This document shows positions 51,046 to 60,543 of a stretch of DNA of 64,000 nt, one piece after another. The translations under genes were made by a program, and so were the position numbers. Numbering within the stretch: the first letter of the stretch is position 1; every line of letters begins with the position of its first letter. The stretch comes from Labrys sp. KNU-23 (GTDB lineage Bacteria > Pseudomonadota > Alphaproteobacteria > Rhizobiales > Labraceae): NCBI RefSeq assembly GCF_008330945.1, contig NZ_CP043489.1:4909501-4973500 (forward strand), in the 5' to 3' direction. The notes below the pieces were generated by a model, which did not search any database, was not told the DNA's origin, and saw only the letters and a program-made list of their open reading frames with translations.

Positions 51046-52692
51046 TCAGAGCTTCACGGCAACGCAGGCAAAGGAAGCGGCCTTGAGAGTGCTGCAGGCC
51101 GACTGGGCCTGGTTCTGGTCGCTGAAGCCGGCAAAGCGAGCCCGCCACAAGGTCGAACCGTTGCGATTGACGATCTCGGTGAAGGGACGGGCCGAGGAAA
51201 GCGCCTTGCTGCCGGCGGCCTTGGCGCTGGACAGCAATTGCCGGGCCGCTCCTTCGCTGTCGGTCGCGCCGATCTGGATGATCCAGCCGCTGCGCTGCGG
51301 CGCGGCCAAGGCGACGGAATCACGGGCAACCGAATCGCGGGTGACGGCGACGGTGCGAACATTCTGCACGGTGGCGGTGGTGTCGGGGCTGGCTTCACTG
51401 CTCTGGCCGGCCCGAACGGGCGGCGTGGCCGGTGCGGTCGTGACCGGCTGCAGGCCCTGCACCCAGCGCATGCTCGGGGTGCTGGGCGCGGCAAAAGCCA
51501 TGACCGGCCTGGCGGGAACCGGCTGGGGCCGAGTCTGGGGAACGGGAGCGGATGCCTCATCCCCGACGAGTTCGGGCGGCATCGGCGCTGCCACGGGGGC
51601 AGCCTGGCGGGCCTTCGGCGCTTCAGCGACCACGGCCGGCCGGACAACCGGCGGACGGGGCGGCGCTGCGGCGGGCATGGCATCGTTTGGGAGTTCTGCC
51701 CTGGCGACCTGCGTGGCGGAGCGGTCGACGGCGTTGCCGGCATAGGCAACCGGCAGATAGGCGTCGATCAGGCGGCGCATCACGACGTCGCGCGAAGCGG
51801 CGCTGCGGCCGCCCATCACCACGGCAACCAGCTGGCGGTCGTTGCGCTTGACGGAGGTCAGGAGGTTGAAGCCGCTGGCATTGGTGTAGCCGGTCTTGAT
51901 GCCGTCGACGCCTTCCACCGAACCCAGCAGGCGGTTGTGGCCGGGGATCGGCCGCCCGCGATAGACGAAGCTGCGGGTCGAGAACAGGCGATAATATTGC
52001 GGGAAGCGCTTCTGGATGGCCATGCCCAGGATGGCGAGGTCGTGGGCGCTGGTGATCTGCCGGTTGTCAGGCAGGCCCGAAGCGTTCACGAAGGTACTGC
52101 GCGCCATGCCGAGCGCGCGGGCCTTGCGGGTCATGTAGGCCGCGAAATTGCTTTCCGAGCCGGCGAGGGCTTCGGCCACCACCACGGCGGCGTCGTTGGC
52201 CGAGCGCGTCACCATGCCCTTGATGGCATCGTCGACGCGAATGGTCTGGCCGGGGCGCAGGCCGAGCTTGGTGGGGGACTGGGAGGCGGCGTGGGCCGAA
52301 ACCGGGAGTTCGGTCGCCATCGAAATTCGCCCGGCCTGCAGCTGTTCGAACAGGAGGTAGAGCGTCATCACCTTGGTGATGGAGGCCGGATGCCTCAGCG
52401 CTTCGGGGGAGGCTTCATAAAGCGTGCGGCCGGTCTTCACGTCGACCACGATGGCGGCATAGCGCGGATTGTTGCGCATGTCGGCCGGAATGGCCGAGGC
52501 GGCCGATTCCGCGCGTACGCGCTTGCTGCGCACATGCTTCATGGTTTTCTGCGCAGGGGCGGCATGATGGCCGCGCCGGCGCGCATCCGCTTCATCCGGA
52601 TGGAAGGCCAGGGTTGTCGTAAATACTACCAAGCCGGCTGCAACCATTGTGGTGGTCCGGGCCAGTCCGCCCCCGATCCAACGCGATAGCAT
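51046..52692 (-). CDS. D-alanyl-D-alanine carboxypeptidase (PBP5/6 type) with C-terminal SPOR domain
   Basis: A 548-residue periplasmic peptidoglycan enzyme. After an N-terminal membrane/signal segment (RTTTMVAAGLVVFTTTLAFH) comes a low-molecular-weight PBP domain with the three active-site motifs SITK, SAN (VTRSANDAAVVVAEAL) and KTG (VDGIKTGYTNASGFNL). A long Pro/Ala-rich linker follows, then a SPOR domain (SGWIIQIGATDSEGAARQLL to the end) that binds denuded glycan at the septum. It should trim pentapeptides at the division site. The ATG at 52692 has GGGGA upstream. It has no operon partner. Confidence 0.93.
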   Translation of the reverse strand: MLSRWIGGGLARTTTMVAAGLVVFTTTLAFHPDEADARRRGHHAAPAQKTMKHVRSKRVRAESAASAIPADMRNNPRYAAIVVDVKTGRTLYEASPEALRHPASITKVMTLYLLFEQLQAGRISMATELPVSAHAASQSPTKLGLRPGQTIRVDDAIKGMVTRSANDAAVVVAEALAGSESNFAAYMTRKARALGMARSTFVNASGLPDNRQITSAHDLAILGMAIQKRFPQYYRLFSTRSFVYRGRPIPGHNRLLGSVEGVDGIKTGYTNASGFNLLTSVKRNDRQLVAVVMGGRSAASRDVVMRRLIDAYLPVAYAGNAVDRSATQVARAELPNDAMPAAAPPRPPVVRPAVVAEAPKARQAAPVAAPMPPELVGDEASAPVPQTRPQPVPARPVMAFAAPSTPSMRWVQGLQPVTTAPATPPVRAGQSSEASPDTTATVQNVRTVAVTRDSVARDSVALAAPQRSGWIIQIGATDSEGAARQLLSSAKAAGSKALSSARPFTEIVNRNGSTLWRARFAGFSDQNQAQSACSTLKAASFACVAVKL

Positions 52693-53091
52693 GCAAAGTC
52701 CCCAATACTCACCGGCGCGACAGCACCGTCCATTACATGTCCCTGCGAGACCGGTGGTCTCTTTCGCCCTTCGTCCGGGGCTCGCCCCACCCCCTTGCGG
52801 GGAAGAGGCCGTCTCACCGTGTCGCTGCAGGGACGACACAGTCAACGACCCTAGGCGGACGCGGTTACGGATCGGTTAAGTGCCCAGCCGGCGCGGCATT
52901 TTGGTCGCATGATTGTCCGATTGGTTGAGAATGGATGAAAAAGAGGCACTTCACCTGCTGTTCAGAGCACGGATCGTATTATTGCGCGTTGTCGCACTAG
53001 CGGAAAGTCGGGGGCGATCATAAATTCACTTCGTGGAAGCCTTTTTCCTCGTCGAGATCATGTTAGGCTGCAGGCGATTGCAGTTGTCGAA
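52693..53091. other. Divergent promoter region of dacA-like and clpS genes
   Basis: No supported gene. This 399-bp spacer must contain promoters for both the carboxypeptidase gene and clpS-clpA. A short GC-rich inverted stretch (GGGGCTCGCCCCACCCCCTT, then GCGGGGAAGAGG) lies near 52776-52808. No certain promoter elements were recognised. Confidence 0.3.
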
Positions 53092-53490
53092 ATGGAAGAT
53101 TCAACGATTCTGGATATTGCAGTGAGCGCCGCGCACAAGCCGTTTCCCTTGATCGGCATGGCCCGCGAGCCCCGAGCTCCAGGTGGCGGTGAGGGTACTA
53201 ATGCGGCCGTGATCACCAAGACGCGGCCGGCGACCAAACGCCCGAAACTCTATCGGGTCCTGTTGCTGAATGACGATTATACCCCGATGGAATTCGTCAT
53301 TGAGGTGCTGGAGCGCTTCTTCAACAAGGATCGCGACGGTGCCACCCACATCATGCTGCATGTTCACCACAATGGCGTGGGAGAGTGTGGCATCTACACC
53401 TACGAGGTCGCTGAGACCAAGGTGACTCAAGTCATGGATTTTGCCCGCAAGCATCAGCATCCGCTGCAATGCGTCATGGAAGAAAAGTGA
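53092..53490 (+). CDS. clpS: ATP-dependent Clp protease adaptor ClpS
   Basis: A 132-residue adaptor that delivers N-degron substrates (those with bulky N-terminal residues) to ClpAP. The conserved core is RPKLYRVLLLNDDYTPMEFV, IEVLERFFNKDRDGATHIML, HVHHNGVGECGIYTYEVAET and KHQHPLQCVMEE, including the DDYTPM substrate pocket. The start is ambiguous: neither the ATG at 53092 nor the ATG at 53158 (MAREPRAPGG) has a clear ribosome site, and the latter gives a more usual length of 110 residues. It is 10 nt upstream of clpA. Confidence 0.94.
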   Translation: MEDSTILDIAVSAAHKPFPLIGMAREPRAPGGGEGTNAAVITKTRPATKRPKLYRVLLLNDDYTPMEFVIEVLERFFNKDRDGATHIMLHVHHNGVGECGIYTYEVAETKVTQVMDFARKHQHPLQCVMEEK

Positions 53491-53500
53491 GGAACTGATC

Positions 53501-55921
53501 GTGCCATCCTTTTCAAGACACCTCGAACAGTCCCTCCATCGCGCTCTGGCCGCCGCCAACCAGCGCCATCACGAATATGCGACTCTCGAACATCTGCTGC
53601 TCTCCTTGATCGAGGATCAGGACGCGGCGGCTGTGATGCGGGCCTGCAATGTCGATCTCGACATCCTCAGGCGCAACCTGGTCGAATATATCGACACCGA
53701 ATTGGAGAATCTGGTCTCGGACGGCCGCGACGACGCCAAGCCGACGGCGGGATTCCAGCGCGTCATCCAGCGGGCCGTCATTCATGTGCAGTCCTCGGGC
53801 CGCGAGGAAGTCACCGGCGCCAACGTGCTGGTGGCGATCTTCGCCGAGCGCGAGAGCCATGCCGCCTATTTCCTGCAGGAGCAGGACATGACGCGCTATG
53901 ACGCCGTGAACTATATTTCGCACGGTATCGCCAAGCGTCCCGGCCTGTCGGAAGCCAAGGCCCCGCGTGGTGTCGACGAGACCGATGGCGACAGCCCGAA
54001 GACGACGGCCAATGGCGAGGATGCGTCCAAGAAGAAGCAGGACGCCATCGATGCCTATTGCGTCAATCTCAACAAGAAGGCCCGGGACGGCAAGATCGAC
54101 CCGCTGATCGGGCGCGACAGCGAGATCACGCGCACCATCCAGGTGCTCTGCCGCCGGCAGAAGAACAATCCGCTCTTCGTCGGCGATCCCGGCGTCGGCA
54201 AGACGGCGATCGCCGAGGGCCTCGCGCGCCGCATCATCGAAGGCGACGTGCCAGAAGTGCTGCGCGGCGCCACCGTGTTCGCGCTCGACATGGGCACGCT
54301 GCTCGCCGGCACGCGCTATCGCGGTGATTTCGAGGAACGCCTCAAGCAGGTGGTGAAGGAGATCGAGGCCTATCCGGGCGCGATCCTGTTCATCGACGAG
54401 ATCCATACGGTGATCGGCGCCGGCGCAACCTCGGGCGGGGCCATGGATGCCTCCAACCTGCTCAAGCCGGCCCTGGCCGCCGGCCTGCTGCGCTGCATCG
54501 GCTCGACCACCTACAAGGAATACCGCCAATATTTCGAAAAGGACCGCGCCTTGGTGCGCCGGTTCCAGAAGATCGACGTGGCGGAGCCCTCCATTCCCGA
54601 CACCATCGAGATCCTCAAGGGCCTCAAGCCCTATTACGAGGAGTATCACAAGCTGCGCTACACCAACGACGCCATCAAGGCGGCGGTGGAGCTCTCGGCC
54701 AAATACATCAATGACCGCAAGCTGCCGGACAAGGCGATCGACGTCATCGACGAGACCGGCGCTTCGCAGATGCTGGTGACCGAGAGCCGGCGCAAGAAGA
54801 CGATCGGCGTCAAGGAGATCGAGGCGACCATCGCCACCATGGCGCGCATCCCGCCCAAGACCGTGTCGAAGGACGATACGGAGACGTTGAGGAACCTGGA
54901 GACCAACCTGAAGCGGGTGGTCTACGGGCAGGACAAGGCGATCAAGCAGCTCTCGGCCGCGATCAAGCTGGCCCGTGCCGGCCTGCGCGACCCGGAGAAG
55001 CCGATCGGCAATTATCTGTTCTCAGGGCCGACAGGCGTCGGCAAGACCGAAGTCGCCCGCCAGCTTGCCTCGGTGCTCGGCATCAACCTGCTGCGCTTCG
55101 ACATGTCCGAATATATGGAGCGCCATACGGTGTCGCGCCTGATCGGTGCGCCTCCCGGCTATGTCGGCTTCGACCAGGGCGGCCTCTTGACCGACGGCAT
55201 CGACCAGAACCCGCATTGCGTGCTGCTGCTGGACGAGATCGAGAAGGCCCATCCGGACCTGTTCAACATCCTGTTGCAGGTGATGGATCACGGCAAGCTC
55301 ACCGATCACAACGGCAAGAGCGTCGATTTCCGCAATGTGATCCTGATCATGACCACCAATGCCGGCGCGGCGGATCTTGCCAAGGCGGCCTTCGGCTTCA
55401 CCAAGAACAAGCGCGAGGGCGACGACACCGAGGCGATCAACCGCCTGTTCACGCCGGAGTTCCGCAACCGCCTGGATGCCACCATCGCCTTCGACCACCT
55501 GTCGCAGGAGATCGTCAGTCAGGTCGTCGACAAGTTCATCGCGCAGCTCGAAGTGCAGCTTGCCGATCGCCATGTCGCGGTGGAACTGTCCAACGATGCC
55601 CGTACCTGGCTGGTGGCCAATGGCTATGACGAGTTCATGGGCGCCCGGCCGATGGCTCGCCTGATCCAGCAGGCGATCAAGACGCCGCTGGCGGATGAGG
55701 TGCTGTTCGGCCGGCTGAAGTCGGGCGGCGCCGTGCGGGTGACGGTCGTCACCAACGAAGAGGGCAGGCAGGAACTGGGCTTCGAATATCCGGCAGGCCC
55801 GGCCAAGCCCAAGCCCGAGCCGGTGGTGGCCGACAACAGCCAGGCCTCGGCCAAGAAGCCGAAGGCCAAGCCGAAGGGACCGCCGCAGCGCGAGCCCGAC
55901 GCACCGGCCGGCGCGGAATAG
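53501..55921 (+). CDS. clpA: ATP-dependent Clp protease ATP-binding subunit ClpA
   Basis: An 806-residue AAA+ unfoldase that feeds substrates into ClpP. The Clp N-domain (SFSRHLEQSLHRALAAANQR, EHLLLSLIEDQDAA) is followed by D1 with Walker A GDPGVGKTA and Walker B ILFIDEIHT, then D2 with Walker A GPTGVGKTE and Walker B VLLLDEIEKAHPDLFNILLQ. The start is GTG at 53501, after GAGGA. A Lys/Pro-rich tail of about 35 residues (KPKPEPVVADNSQASAKKPK onward) extends past the D2 domain, as in some rhizobial ClpA. A terminator hairpin follows. Confidence 0.96.
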   Translation: MPSFSRHLEQSLHRALAAANQRHHEYATLEHLLLSLIEDQDAAAVMRACNVDLDILRRNLVEYIDTELENLVSDGRDDAKPTAGFQRVIQRAVIHVQSSGREEVTGANVLVAIFAERESHAAYFLQEQDMTRYDAVNYISHGIAKRPGLSEAKAPRGVDETDGDSPKTTANGEDASKKKQDAIDAYCVNLNKKARDGKIDPLIGRDSEITRTIQVLCRRQKNNPLFVGDPGVGKTAIAEGLARRIIEGDVPEVLRGATVFALDMGTLLAGTRYRGDFEERLKQVVKEIEAYPGAILFIDEIHTVIGAGATSGGAMDASNLLKPALAAGLLRCIGSTTYKEYRQYFEKDRALVRRFQKIDVAEPSIPDTIEILKGLKPYYEEYHKLRYTNDAIKAAVELSAKYINDRKLPDKAIDVIDETGASQMLVTESRRKKTIGVKEIEATIATMARIPPKTVSKDDTETLRNLETNLKRVVYGQDKAIKQLSAAIKLARAGLRDPEKPIGNYLFSGPTGVGKTEVARQLASVLGINLLRFDMSEYMERHTVSRLIGAPPGYVGFDQGGLLTDGIDQNPHCVLLLDEIEKAHPDLFNILLQVMDHGKLTDHNGKSVDFRNVILIMTTNAGAADLAKAAFGFTKNKREGDDTEAINRLFTPEFRNRLDATIAFDHLSQEIVSQVVDKFIAQLEVQLADRHVAVELSNDARTWLVANGYDEFMGARPMARLIQQAIKTPLADEVLFGRLKSGGAVRVTVVTNEEGRQELGFEYPAGPAKPKPEPVVADNSQASAKKPKAKPKGPPQREPDAPAGAE

Positions 55922-55955
55922 GCTTTTCCCGCAAGGGAGCTGATGAAAATAGATG

Positions 55956-55988
55956 GGGCGCGAAGCGGGTAACGCTTCGCGCCCTTAT
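55956..55988 (+). terminator. Rho-independent terminator of clpS-clpA
   Basis: GGGCGCGAAGCG (55956-55967) and CGCTTCGCGCCC (55973-55984) form a perfect 12-bp stem with loop GGTAA, followed by TTATTC. It starts 35 nt after the clpA stop. Confidence 0.8.
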
Positions 55989-56045
55989 TCGTCTGAGGGG
56001 GGCAGGACCACCCCGCGTTTTTCCGTTCTCCTCGAAAGGGGGGCG

Positions 56046-56861
56046 CTAGGAGGCGGCGGCCGCGTCGACGGCGGCGACACGGGTCTCGATGCCGCTGCGA
56101 TGCACCCTGTCGCGGAAGGGAGCGGGAATGTCGTCGCTGACCAGGATGTCGACATCCTCGAGCGAGCCGAGCCTGACCAGCGCACGCTTGCCGAATTTCG
56201 TGCTGTCCACGGCCAGGATGGTGCGCTCGGTCTGCGCCAGGGCGGCGGTAACGGCCGAGACCTCGGCAAGGTCGTCGTCGCAGATGTCGCCGGCCTGGTC
56301 GATGCCGCTGACCGAGATCACGGCAAAGTCGAACTTGAAGCGGCGGATATAGTCGGCCGTATCCTCCCGGAAAACGCCACCATCCACCGGCCGAACGAAG
56401 CCGCCGGGAATCGCCAGGGCGAAATTGGAATTCTCGCTGAAGATGGTGGCCACACGCAGGCTATAGGTGACGATCCGCAGGTCTCGCCGCTGCAGCAGCG
56501 CATAGGCGATCGCTTCGCAGGTCGTTCCGGTGTCCATGAAGATCGCCGCCCCGTCCGGAATGACCTGGGCAACGAGAGCAGCCACCCGGGCCTTCTGGGA
56601 GGCGTTTTCGATGCGCCGCTGGCGGCGGGTGACGGCATCCACCGGTGTGGCGATCGTGGCCCCGCCATGCAGGCGGCGCACCTGGCCGGTGGCCTCCAGC
56701 GCGACGATGTCCCGACGGGCTGTCTGGGTCGTCACGGCAAAACGTTCGGCGATTTCCTCGATCGAGAGGTAATGGCTGCGCTCGAGCAGCCGCAGCAGTT
56801 CGGCTTGCCGGTTCGATTTCTTGGTGCCGTCACCCTGCGCATATTCGTCGAGTTGCGTCAT
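56046..56861 (-). CDS. DeoR/GlpR-family transcriptional regulator
   Basis: A regulator of about 271 residues. The helix-turn-helix reads RQAELLRLLERSHYLSIEEI and AERFAVTTQTARRDIVALEA, followed by RRLHGGATI and a DeoRC domain (GAAIFMDTGTTCEAIAYALL, NFALAIPGGFVRPVDGGVF, FDFAVISVSGIDQAGDICDD). The ATG at 56861 (MTQLDEYAQG) is chosen; an ATG at 56900 adds 13 residues and has a GGGG tract too close to it. No sugar gene is adjacent, so its target is unknown. It ends 60 nt past the clpA terminator. Confidence 0.9.
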   Translation of the reverse strand: MTQLDEYAQGDGTKKSNRQAELLRLLERSHYLSIEEIAERFAVTTQTARRDIVALEATGQVRRLHGGATIATPVDAVTRRQRRIENASQKARVAALVAQVIPDGAAIFMDTGTTCEAIAYALLQRRDLRIVTYSLRVATIFSENSNFALAIPGGFVRPVDGGVFREDTADYIRRFKFDFAVISVSGIDQAGDICDDDLAEVSAVTAALAQTERTILAVDSTKFGKRALVRLGSLEDVDILVSDDIPAPFRDRVHRSGIETRVAAVDAAAAS

Positions 56862-57024
56862 CTGGCCTGCTTCGTTTCGCCTTGGGTTGCCAATGTTCAT
56901 CCCCGTGGAAATGTTTCAAGGAAAATGTCGCCAGCACTACCCTGAGACCTCGATGTGGCTGGCTTACATCAGACTTGACCTCGCCAGTCCGTCATCCGGG
57001 GGTGTTATGTTCCGATTGTATAAT

Positions 57025-57036
57025 TCAATCGATTGA
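57025..57036. promoter_or_regulatory. 12-bp perfect palindrome upstream of the cecR-like gene
   Basis: TCAATCGATTGA is self-complementary and lies 20 nt before the TetR-type start codon, within a locally AT-rich stretch (ATTGTATAATTCAATCGATT). The TATAAT within it could be a -10 element. It is a good candidate for autoregulatory binding. Confidence 0.45.
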
Positions 57037-57056
57037 CTGAAATGTAAATTTCGTCT

Positions 57057-57767
57057 ATGGGTTGCGTCATGGTCAAGAAACAATCTCCTCCTCCGGCCTC
57101 GAACGGCCGAGGCGATGCAACCCGTGAGAAGCTGCTCGATGCGTCGATCGGCGTGTTCGGCCGTTATGGCTTCGACGGTGCTTCGACCCGCATGCTGGCG
57201 GATGCCGCCGGCGTCAATCTGCAGGCGATCACCTATTATTTCGGTTCCAAGGAAGGGCTCTACGTCGCCACCGCGGACCATATTGCCAACCTGATTTCAT
57301 CCCATGTCGGCGGTTTGGGCGGGCGTATCCGGGGTCGCCTTGCCGAAGCCGCGAGCGGGGGAGGCGCCATCGACCGGCAGGAAGCCCAGGCCTTCCTGAC
57401 CGAGTTGACCCAAACCATGGCGACCCTGTTCATCGGGCCGATCTCCGAGCCGCTGGCGCGTTTCCTCATCCGCGAGCAGATGGAACCGACGGAGGCTTTC
57501 GAGCTTATCTTTGCGCAGGTGATGAAGCCCATGCTCGAGGCCGCGAGCCTGCTGGTGGGCATCATCCTCGGCGAGGAGGGGACTTCCCGCCATGTCAGGC
57601 TGCGCACCCTTTCCCTGCTCGGCGGCCTGATGGTCTTCCGGGTCGCGCATGCGGCCGTGAAGCGCCATCTCGCCTGGGACGCCATCGGTGCCGACGAGGT
57701 GGAAACCGTGCGTCGCCATGCCGGCGAACTCGTCGCTGCCCTTGCCGCGGAAGGAGGCCGCTCATGA
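57057..57767 (+). CDS. cecR: TetR-family regulator, CecR/YbiH type
   Basis: A 236-residue TetR regulator with a CecR-type C-terminal domain. The DNA-binding part is TREKLLDASIGVFGRYGFDG, STRMLADAAGVNLQAITYYF and GSKEGLY; the C-terminal part includes GPISEPLARFLIREQMEPTE. E. coli CecR controls ybhGFSR, and here the next four genes are exactly ybhG-, ybhF-, ybhS- and ybhR-like. Its stop overlaps the next start (ATGA). Start alternatives are the ATGs at 57057 and 57069; neither has a clear ribosome site. Confidence 0.92.
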   Translation: MGCVMVKKQSPPPASNGRGDATREKLLDASIGVFGRYGFDGASTRMLADAAGVNLQAITYYFGSKEGLYVATADHIANLISSHVGGLGGRIRGRLAEAASGGGAIDRQEAQAFLTELTQTMATLFIGPISEPLARFLIREQMEPTEAFELIFAQVMKPMLEAASLLVGIILGEEGTSRHVRLRTLSLLGGLMVFRVAHAAVKRHLAWDAIGADEVETVRRHAGELVAALAAEGGRS

Positions 57768-58789
57768 AGAAAGCTGCCATTCCCGTCGTCCTGCTCGCAA
57801 TCGCCGGTGCCGGCTTCGCCAGCTGGTGGTTCGATCTGCCCCAGCGCATGGGCTGGGTCGAGCGCACCGGCAAGGAACTGGTGCTCTATGGCAATGTCGA
57901 TATCCGCCAGGTGCAGCTCGGTTTTCGCGTCAGCGGCAGGCTTGCCGAGACGCTGGTGGACGAGGGCGATAGCGTGAAGGCCGGCGATACGCTCGCCCGG
58001 CTGGACAACAGGCCGTATCAGGACCTGGTCGAGGTGGCGCAGGCCCAGGCGGCCAGCCAGCGCGCCACGCTCGCCAAACTGGAGGCCGGACCGCGCGCCG
58101 CCGAGATCGCGCAGGCCAAGGCCATCCTTGCTGAACGCCAGGCCGATCTCATCAATGCCGAACAGAGTTACACCCGGTCCTTTCAGCTTCGGCCGAGCGG
58201 CACCGTCTCCCAGGGCGGGCTCGACCAGGCGGTCGCCGCCCGCGATGCGGCGCAGGCTCGACTGAATGCAGCCAAGGAGGCGCTCGGCCTCCTGCAGGAA
58301 GGTTCCCGCAAGGAAGACATCGCCGCCGCCAAGGCCAGCCTGGAGGCAGCCGAGGCCAACCTTGCCTCGGCCCGGACGACCACCGCCGACACCATCCTGG
58401 TCGCGCCCGCCGACGGTGTCATCCTCTCTCGTGTCCGAGAGAAGGGCGCGATCCTGGCGCCCAACGACATCGCTTTCGTGCTGTCGCTCACCAAACCCGT
58501 TTGGATCCGGGCCTTCATCGCCGAAACCGATCTGGGGCGCGTCCATACTGGAACGATGGTGGAAGTGCGCTCGGATACCGATCCGGCCAAGCGCTACAAG
58601 GGACGGGTGGGGTTCATCTCACCGGTCGCCGAATTCACGCCGAAGACGGTGGAGACGCCGGAACTGCGCACCGATCTGGTCTATCGCCTGCGCATCGTGG
58701 TCGACGAGCCCGACAATGCGCTCCTGCAGGGCATGCCGGTGACAGTGCGCCTCGCCGACACGGCCGCCAAGCCGGGCGGCAAGCCCTGA
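57764..58789 (+). CDS. ybhG: HlyD-family periplasmic adaptor, YbhG-like
   Basis: A 341-residue membrane-fusion protein with an N-terminal membrane anchor (AAIPVVLLAIAGAGFASWWF), a split lipoyl/barrel-sandwich domain (GNVDIRQVQLGFRVSGRLAE, VDEGDSVKAGDTLARLDNRP; later ILVAPADGVILSRVREKGAI), a long coiled-coil hairpin (AQAAS...ASLEAAEANL) and a beta-barrel domain. It should bridge the YbhFSR ABC exporter and an outer-membrane channel. Start overlaps the cecR stop by 4 nt. Confidence 0.92.
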   Translation: MKKAAIPVVLLAIAGAGFASWWFDLPQRMGWVERTGKELVLYGNVDIRQVQLGFRVSGRLAETLVDEGDSVKAGDTLARLDNRPYQDLVEVAQAQAASQRATLAKLEAGPRAAEIAQAKAILAERQADLINAEQSYTRSFQLRPSGTVSQGGLDQAVAARDAAQARLNAAKEALGLLQEGSRKEDIAAAKASLEAAEANLASARTTTADTILVAPADGVILSRVREKGAILAPNDIAFVLSLTKPVWIRAFIAETDLGRVHTGTMVEVRSDTDPAKRYKGRVGFISPVAEFTPKTVETPELRTDLVYRLRIVVDEPDNALLQGMPVTVRLADTAAKPGGKP

Positions 58790-58800
58790 AAGGCATCGAC

Positions 58801-60543
58801 ATGACCGATGCGGTCGTCCAGATTTGCGGTGTCAGCAAGCGCTTCGGCGAGGCGATCCAGGCGCTCGACGGCATCGAGGCTTCGATTCGGCCGGGTGAGA
58901 TCACCGGGCTGGTCGGCCCCGACGGTGCCGGCAAGACCACGCTGATCCGCCTGATGACGGGCCTGATGCTGCCCGACGAGGGCCGTCTGCGGGTGCTCGG
59001 CTTCGACACCGCCCGCGATGCGGCCTCGATCCAGGCGGCGATCGGCTACATGCCCCAGCGCTTCGGTCTCTATGAGGACCTCTCGGTGCAGGAGAATCTC
59101 GATCTCTATGCCGATCTGCGCGGACTGCCGAAAAGCGCGCGCGCCGCCACCTTCGATGAACTCCTGACCTTCACCGATCTGGCAGCCTTCGCCACGCGCC
59201 TGGCGGGACGGCTGTCCGGCGGCATGAAGCAGAAGCTCGGCCTGGCCTGCGCGCTGCTCAAGAAGCCGCGCCTGCTGCTGCTCGACGAGCCCGGTGTCGG
59301 CGTCGACCCGATTTCGCGGCGAGACCTGTGGAAGATGGTGGAGGACCTGACCCATGAGGGCATCGGCGTGGTCTGGTCCACCGCCTATCTCGACGAGGCC
59401 CAGGCCTGCGACCGCGTGCTCTTGCTGAATCGGGGCAAGCTGCTGTTTACCGGTGTGCCCTCCGAACTTACCGGCAAGGTCGAAGGCCGGGTGTTCCGTC
59501 TCGGCGATATCGAGGGCCGCCGCCGTCCGGCGCTGTCGCGGGCGCTCGCCGTGCCGGGGGTCGTCGACGGCGTCATTCAGGGTCAGGCCATCCGGCTGGT
59601 GACCGGGCAGGAGGCAGGCCTTGCCGAGGAGGCGGCGCGCGCCGCGGGTGCCCGCGCAAAGCCGCAGCCGATACAGCCGCGCTTCGAGGATGCCTTCGTC
59701 GACCTGCTCGGCGGCGGCCCCGGCGGACGCTCGCTCCTTGCCGAGGCGACGCGGGCGCTGCCCGTCGAGGAAGGCCAGCCCGTGATCGAGGCGCGGGGAC
59801 TGACCAAGCATTTCGGCGATTTCGCCGCGGCGCAGGATATTTCCTTCGAGATCCCGCGCGGCCAGATCTTCGGACTGCTGGGGCCGAACGGTGCCGGCAA
59901 GTCCACCACCTTCAAGATGCTGTGCGGCTTGCTCAAGCCCACCGGTGGCGAGGGGCGCGTCGCCGGCTTCGACCTCAGGCGCGACTCGGCCGAGGCTCGC
60001 AACCGCCTGGGCTACATGGCCCAGAAATTCTCGCTCTATGGCGATCTCAGTGTGGCGCAGAACCTCGCCTTCTTTGCCGGCGTCTATGGCCTGACCGGCG
60101 CGCACAAACGCGAGCGCATCGAATTGATGACCGAGATCTTCGATTTCGGCCCGCGCAGGGGCATGTCCGCCAAGGATCTGCCGCTCGGCCTCAAGCAGCG
60201 CCTGGCGCTGGCCTGCGCCGTCATGCACGAGCCCGAAGCGCTTTTCCTCGACGAGCCGACATCAGGTGTCGATCCGATCACGCGGCGCGAATTCTGGACC
60301 CATATCAACGCGCTGGTCGAGAAGGGCGTGACCGTGCTGGTCACCACCCATTTCATGGACGAGGCCGAATATTGCGACCGGATTTCGCTGATCTATCGCG
60401 GGCGCTCGATTGCGTTGGGGTCGCCTGACGAGCTCAAGGCACGGGTGGCCGATGCCGCAAATCCCGATCCGACCATGGAGGATGCCTTCGTCGCGCTCGT
60501 GCAGGGTTCGGAGGCCCAGGGTTCGGAGGCCAAGGCGGCATGA
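58801..60543 (+). CDS. ybhF: ABC exporter ATPase with two nucleotide-binding domains, YbhF-like
   Basis: A 580-residue protein with two ABC domains in tandem. The first has Walker A GPDGAGKTT, signature LSGGMKQKLGLACALL and Walker B LLLLDEPGVGVDP. The second has Walker A GPNGAGKST, a signature changed to LPLGLKQRLALACAVM (no SGG) and Walker B ALFLDEPTSGVDP with H-loop TTHFMDEAEYCD. E. coli YbhFSR exports Na+/Li+ and some drugs. Its stop overlaps the ybhS start (ATGA). Confidence 0.93.
   Translation: MTDAVVQICGVSKRFGEAIQALDGIEASIRPGEITGLVGPDGAGKTTLIRLMTGLMLPDEGRLRVLGFDTARDAASIQAAIGYMPQRFGLYEDLSVQENLDLYADLRGLPKSARAATFDELLTFTDLAAFATRLAGRLSGGMKQKLGLACALLKKPRLLLLDEPGVGVDPISRRDLWKMVEDLTHEGIGVVWSTAYLDEAQACDRVLLLNRGKLLFTGVPSELTGKVEGRVFRLGDIEGRRRPALSRALAVPGVVDGVIQGQAIRLVTGQEAGLAEEAARAAGARAKPQPIQPRFEDAFVDLLGGGPGGRSLLAEATRALPVEEGQPVIEARGLTKHFGDFAAAQDISFEIPRGQIFGLLGPNGAGKSTTFKMLCGLLKPTGGEGRVAGFDLRRDSAEARNRLGYMAQKFSLYGDLSVAQNLAFFAGVYGLTGAHKRERIELMTEIFDFGPRRGMSAKDLPLGLKQRLALACAVMHEPEALFLDEPTSGVDPITRREFWTHINALVEKGVTVLVTTHFMDEAEYCDRISLIYRGRSIALGSPDELKARVADAANPDPTMEDAFVALVQGSEAQGSEAKAA

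Noticed and set aside
58681..60228. A 515-residue open frame antisense to ybhF
   Set aside because: The plus strand has two complete ABC ATPase domains; the antisense frame is a codon-bias shadow.
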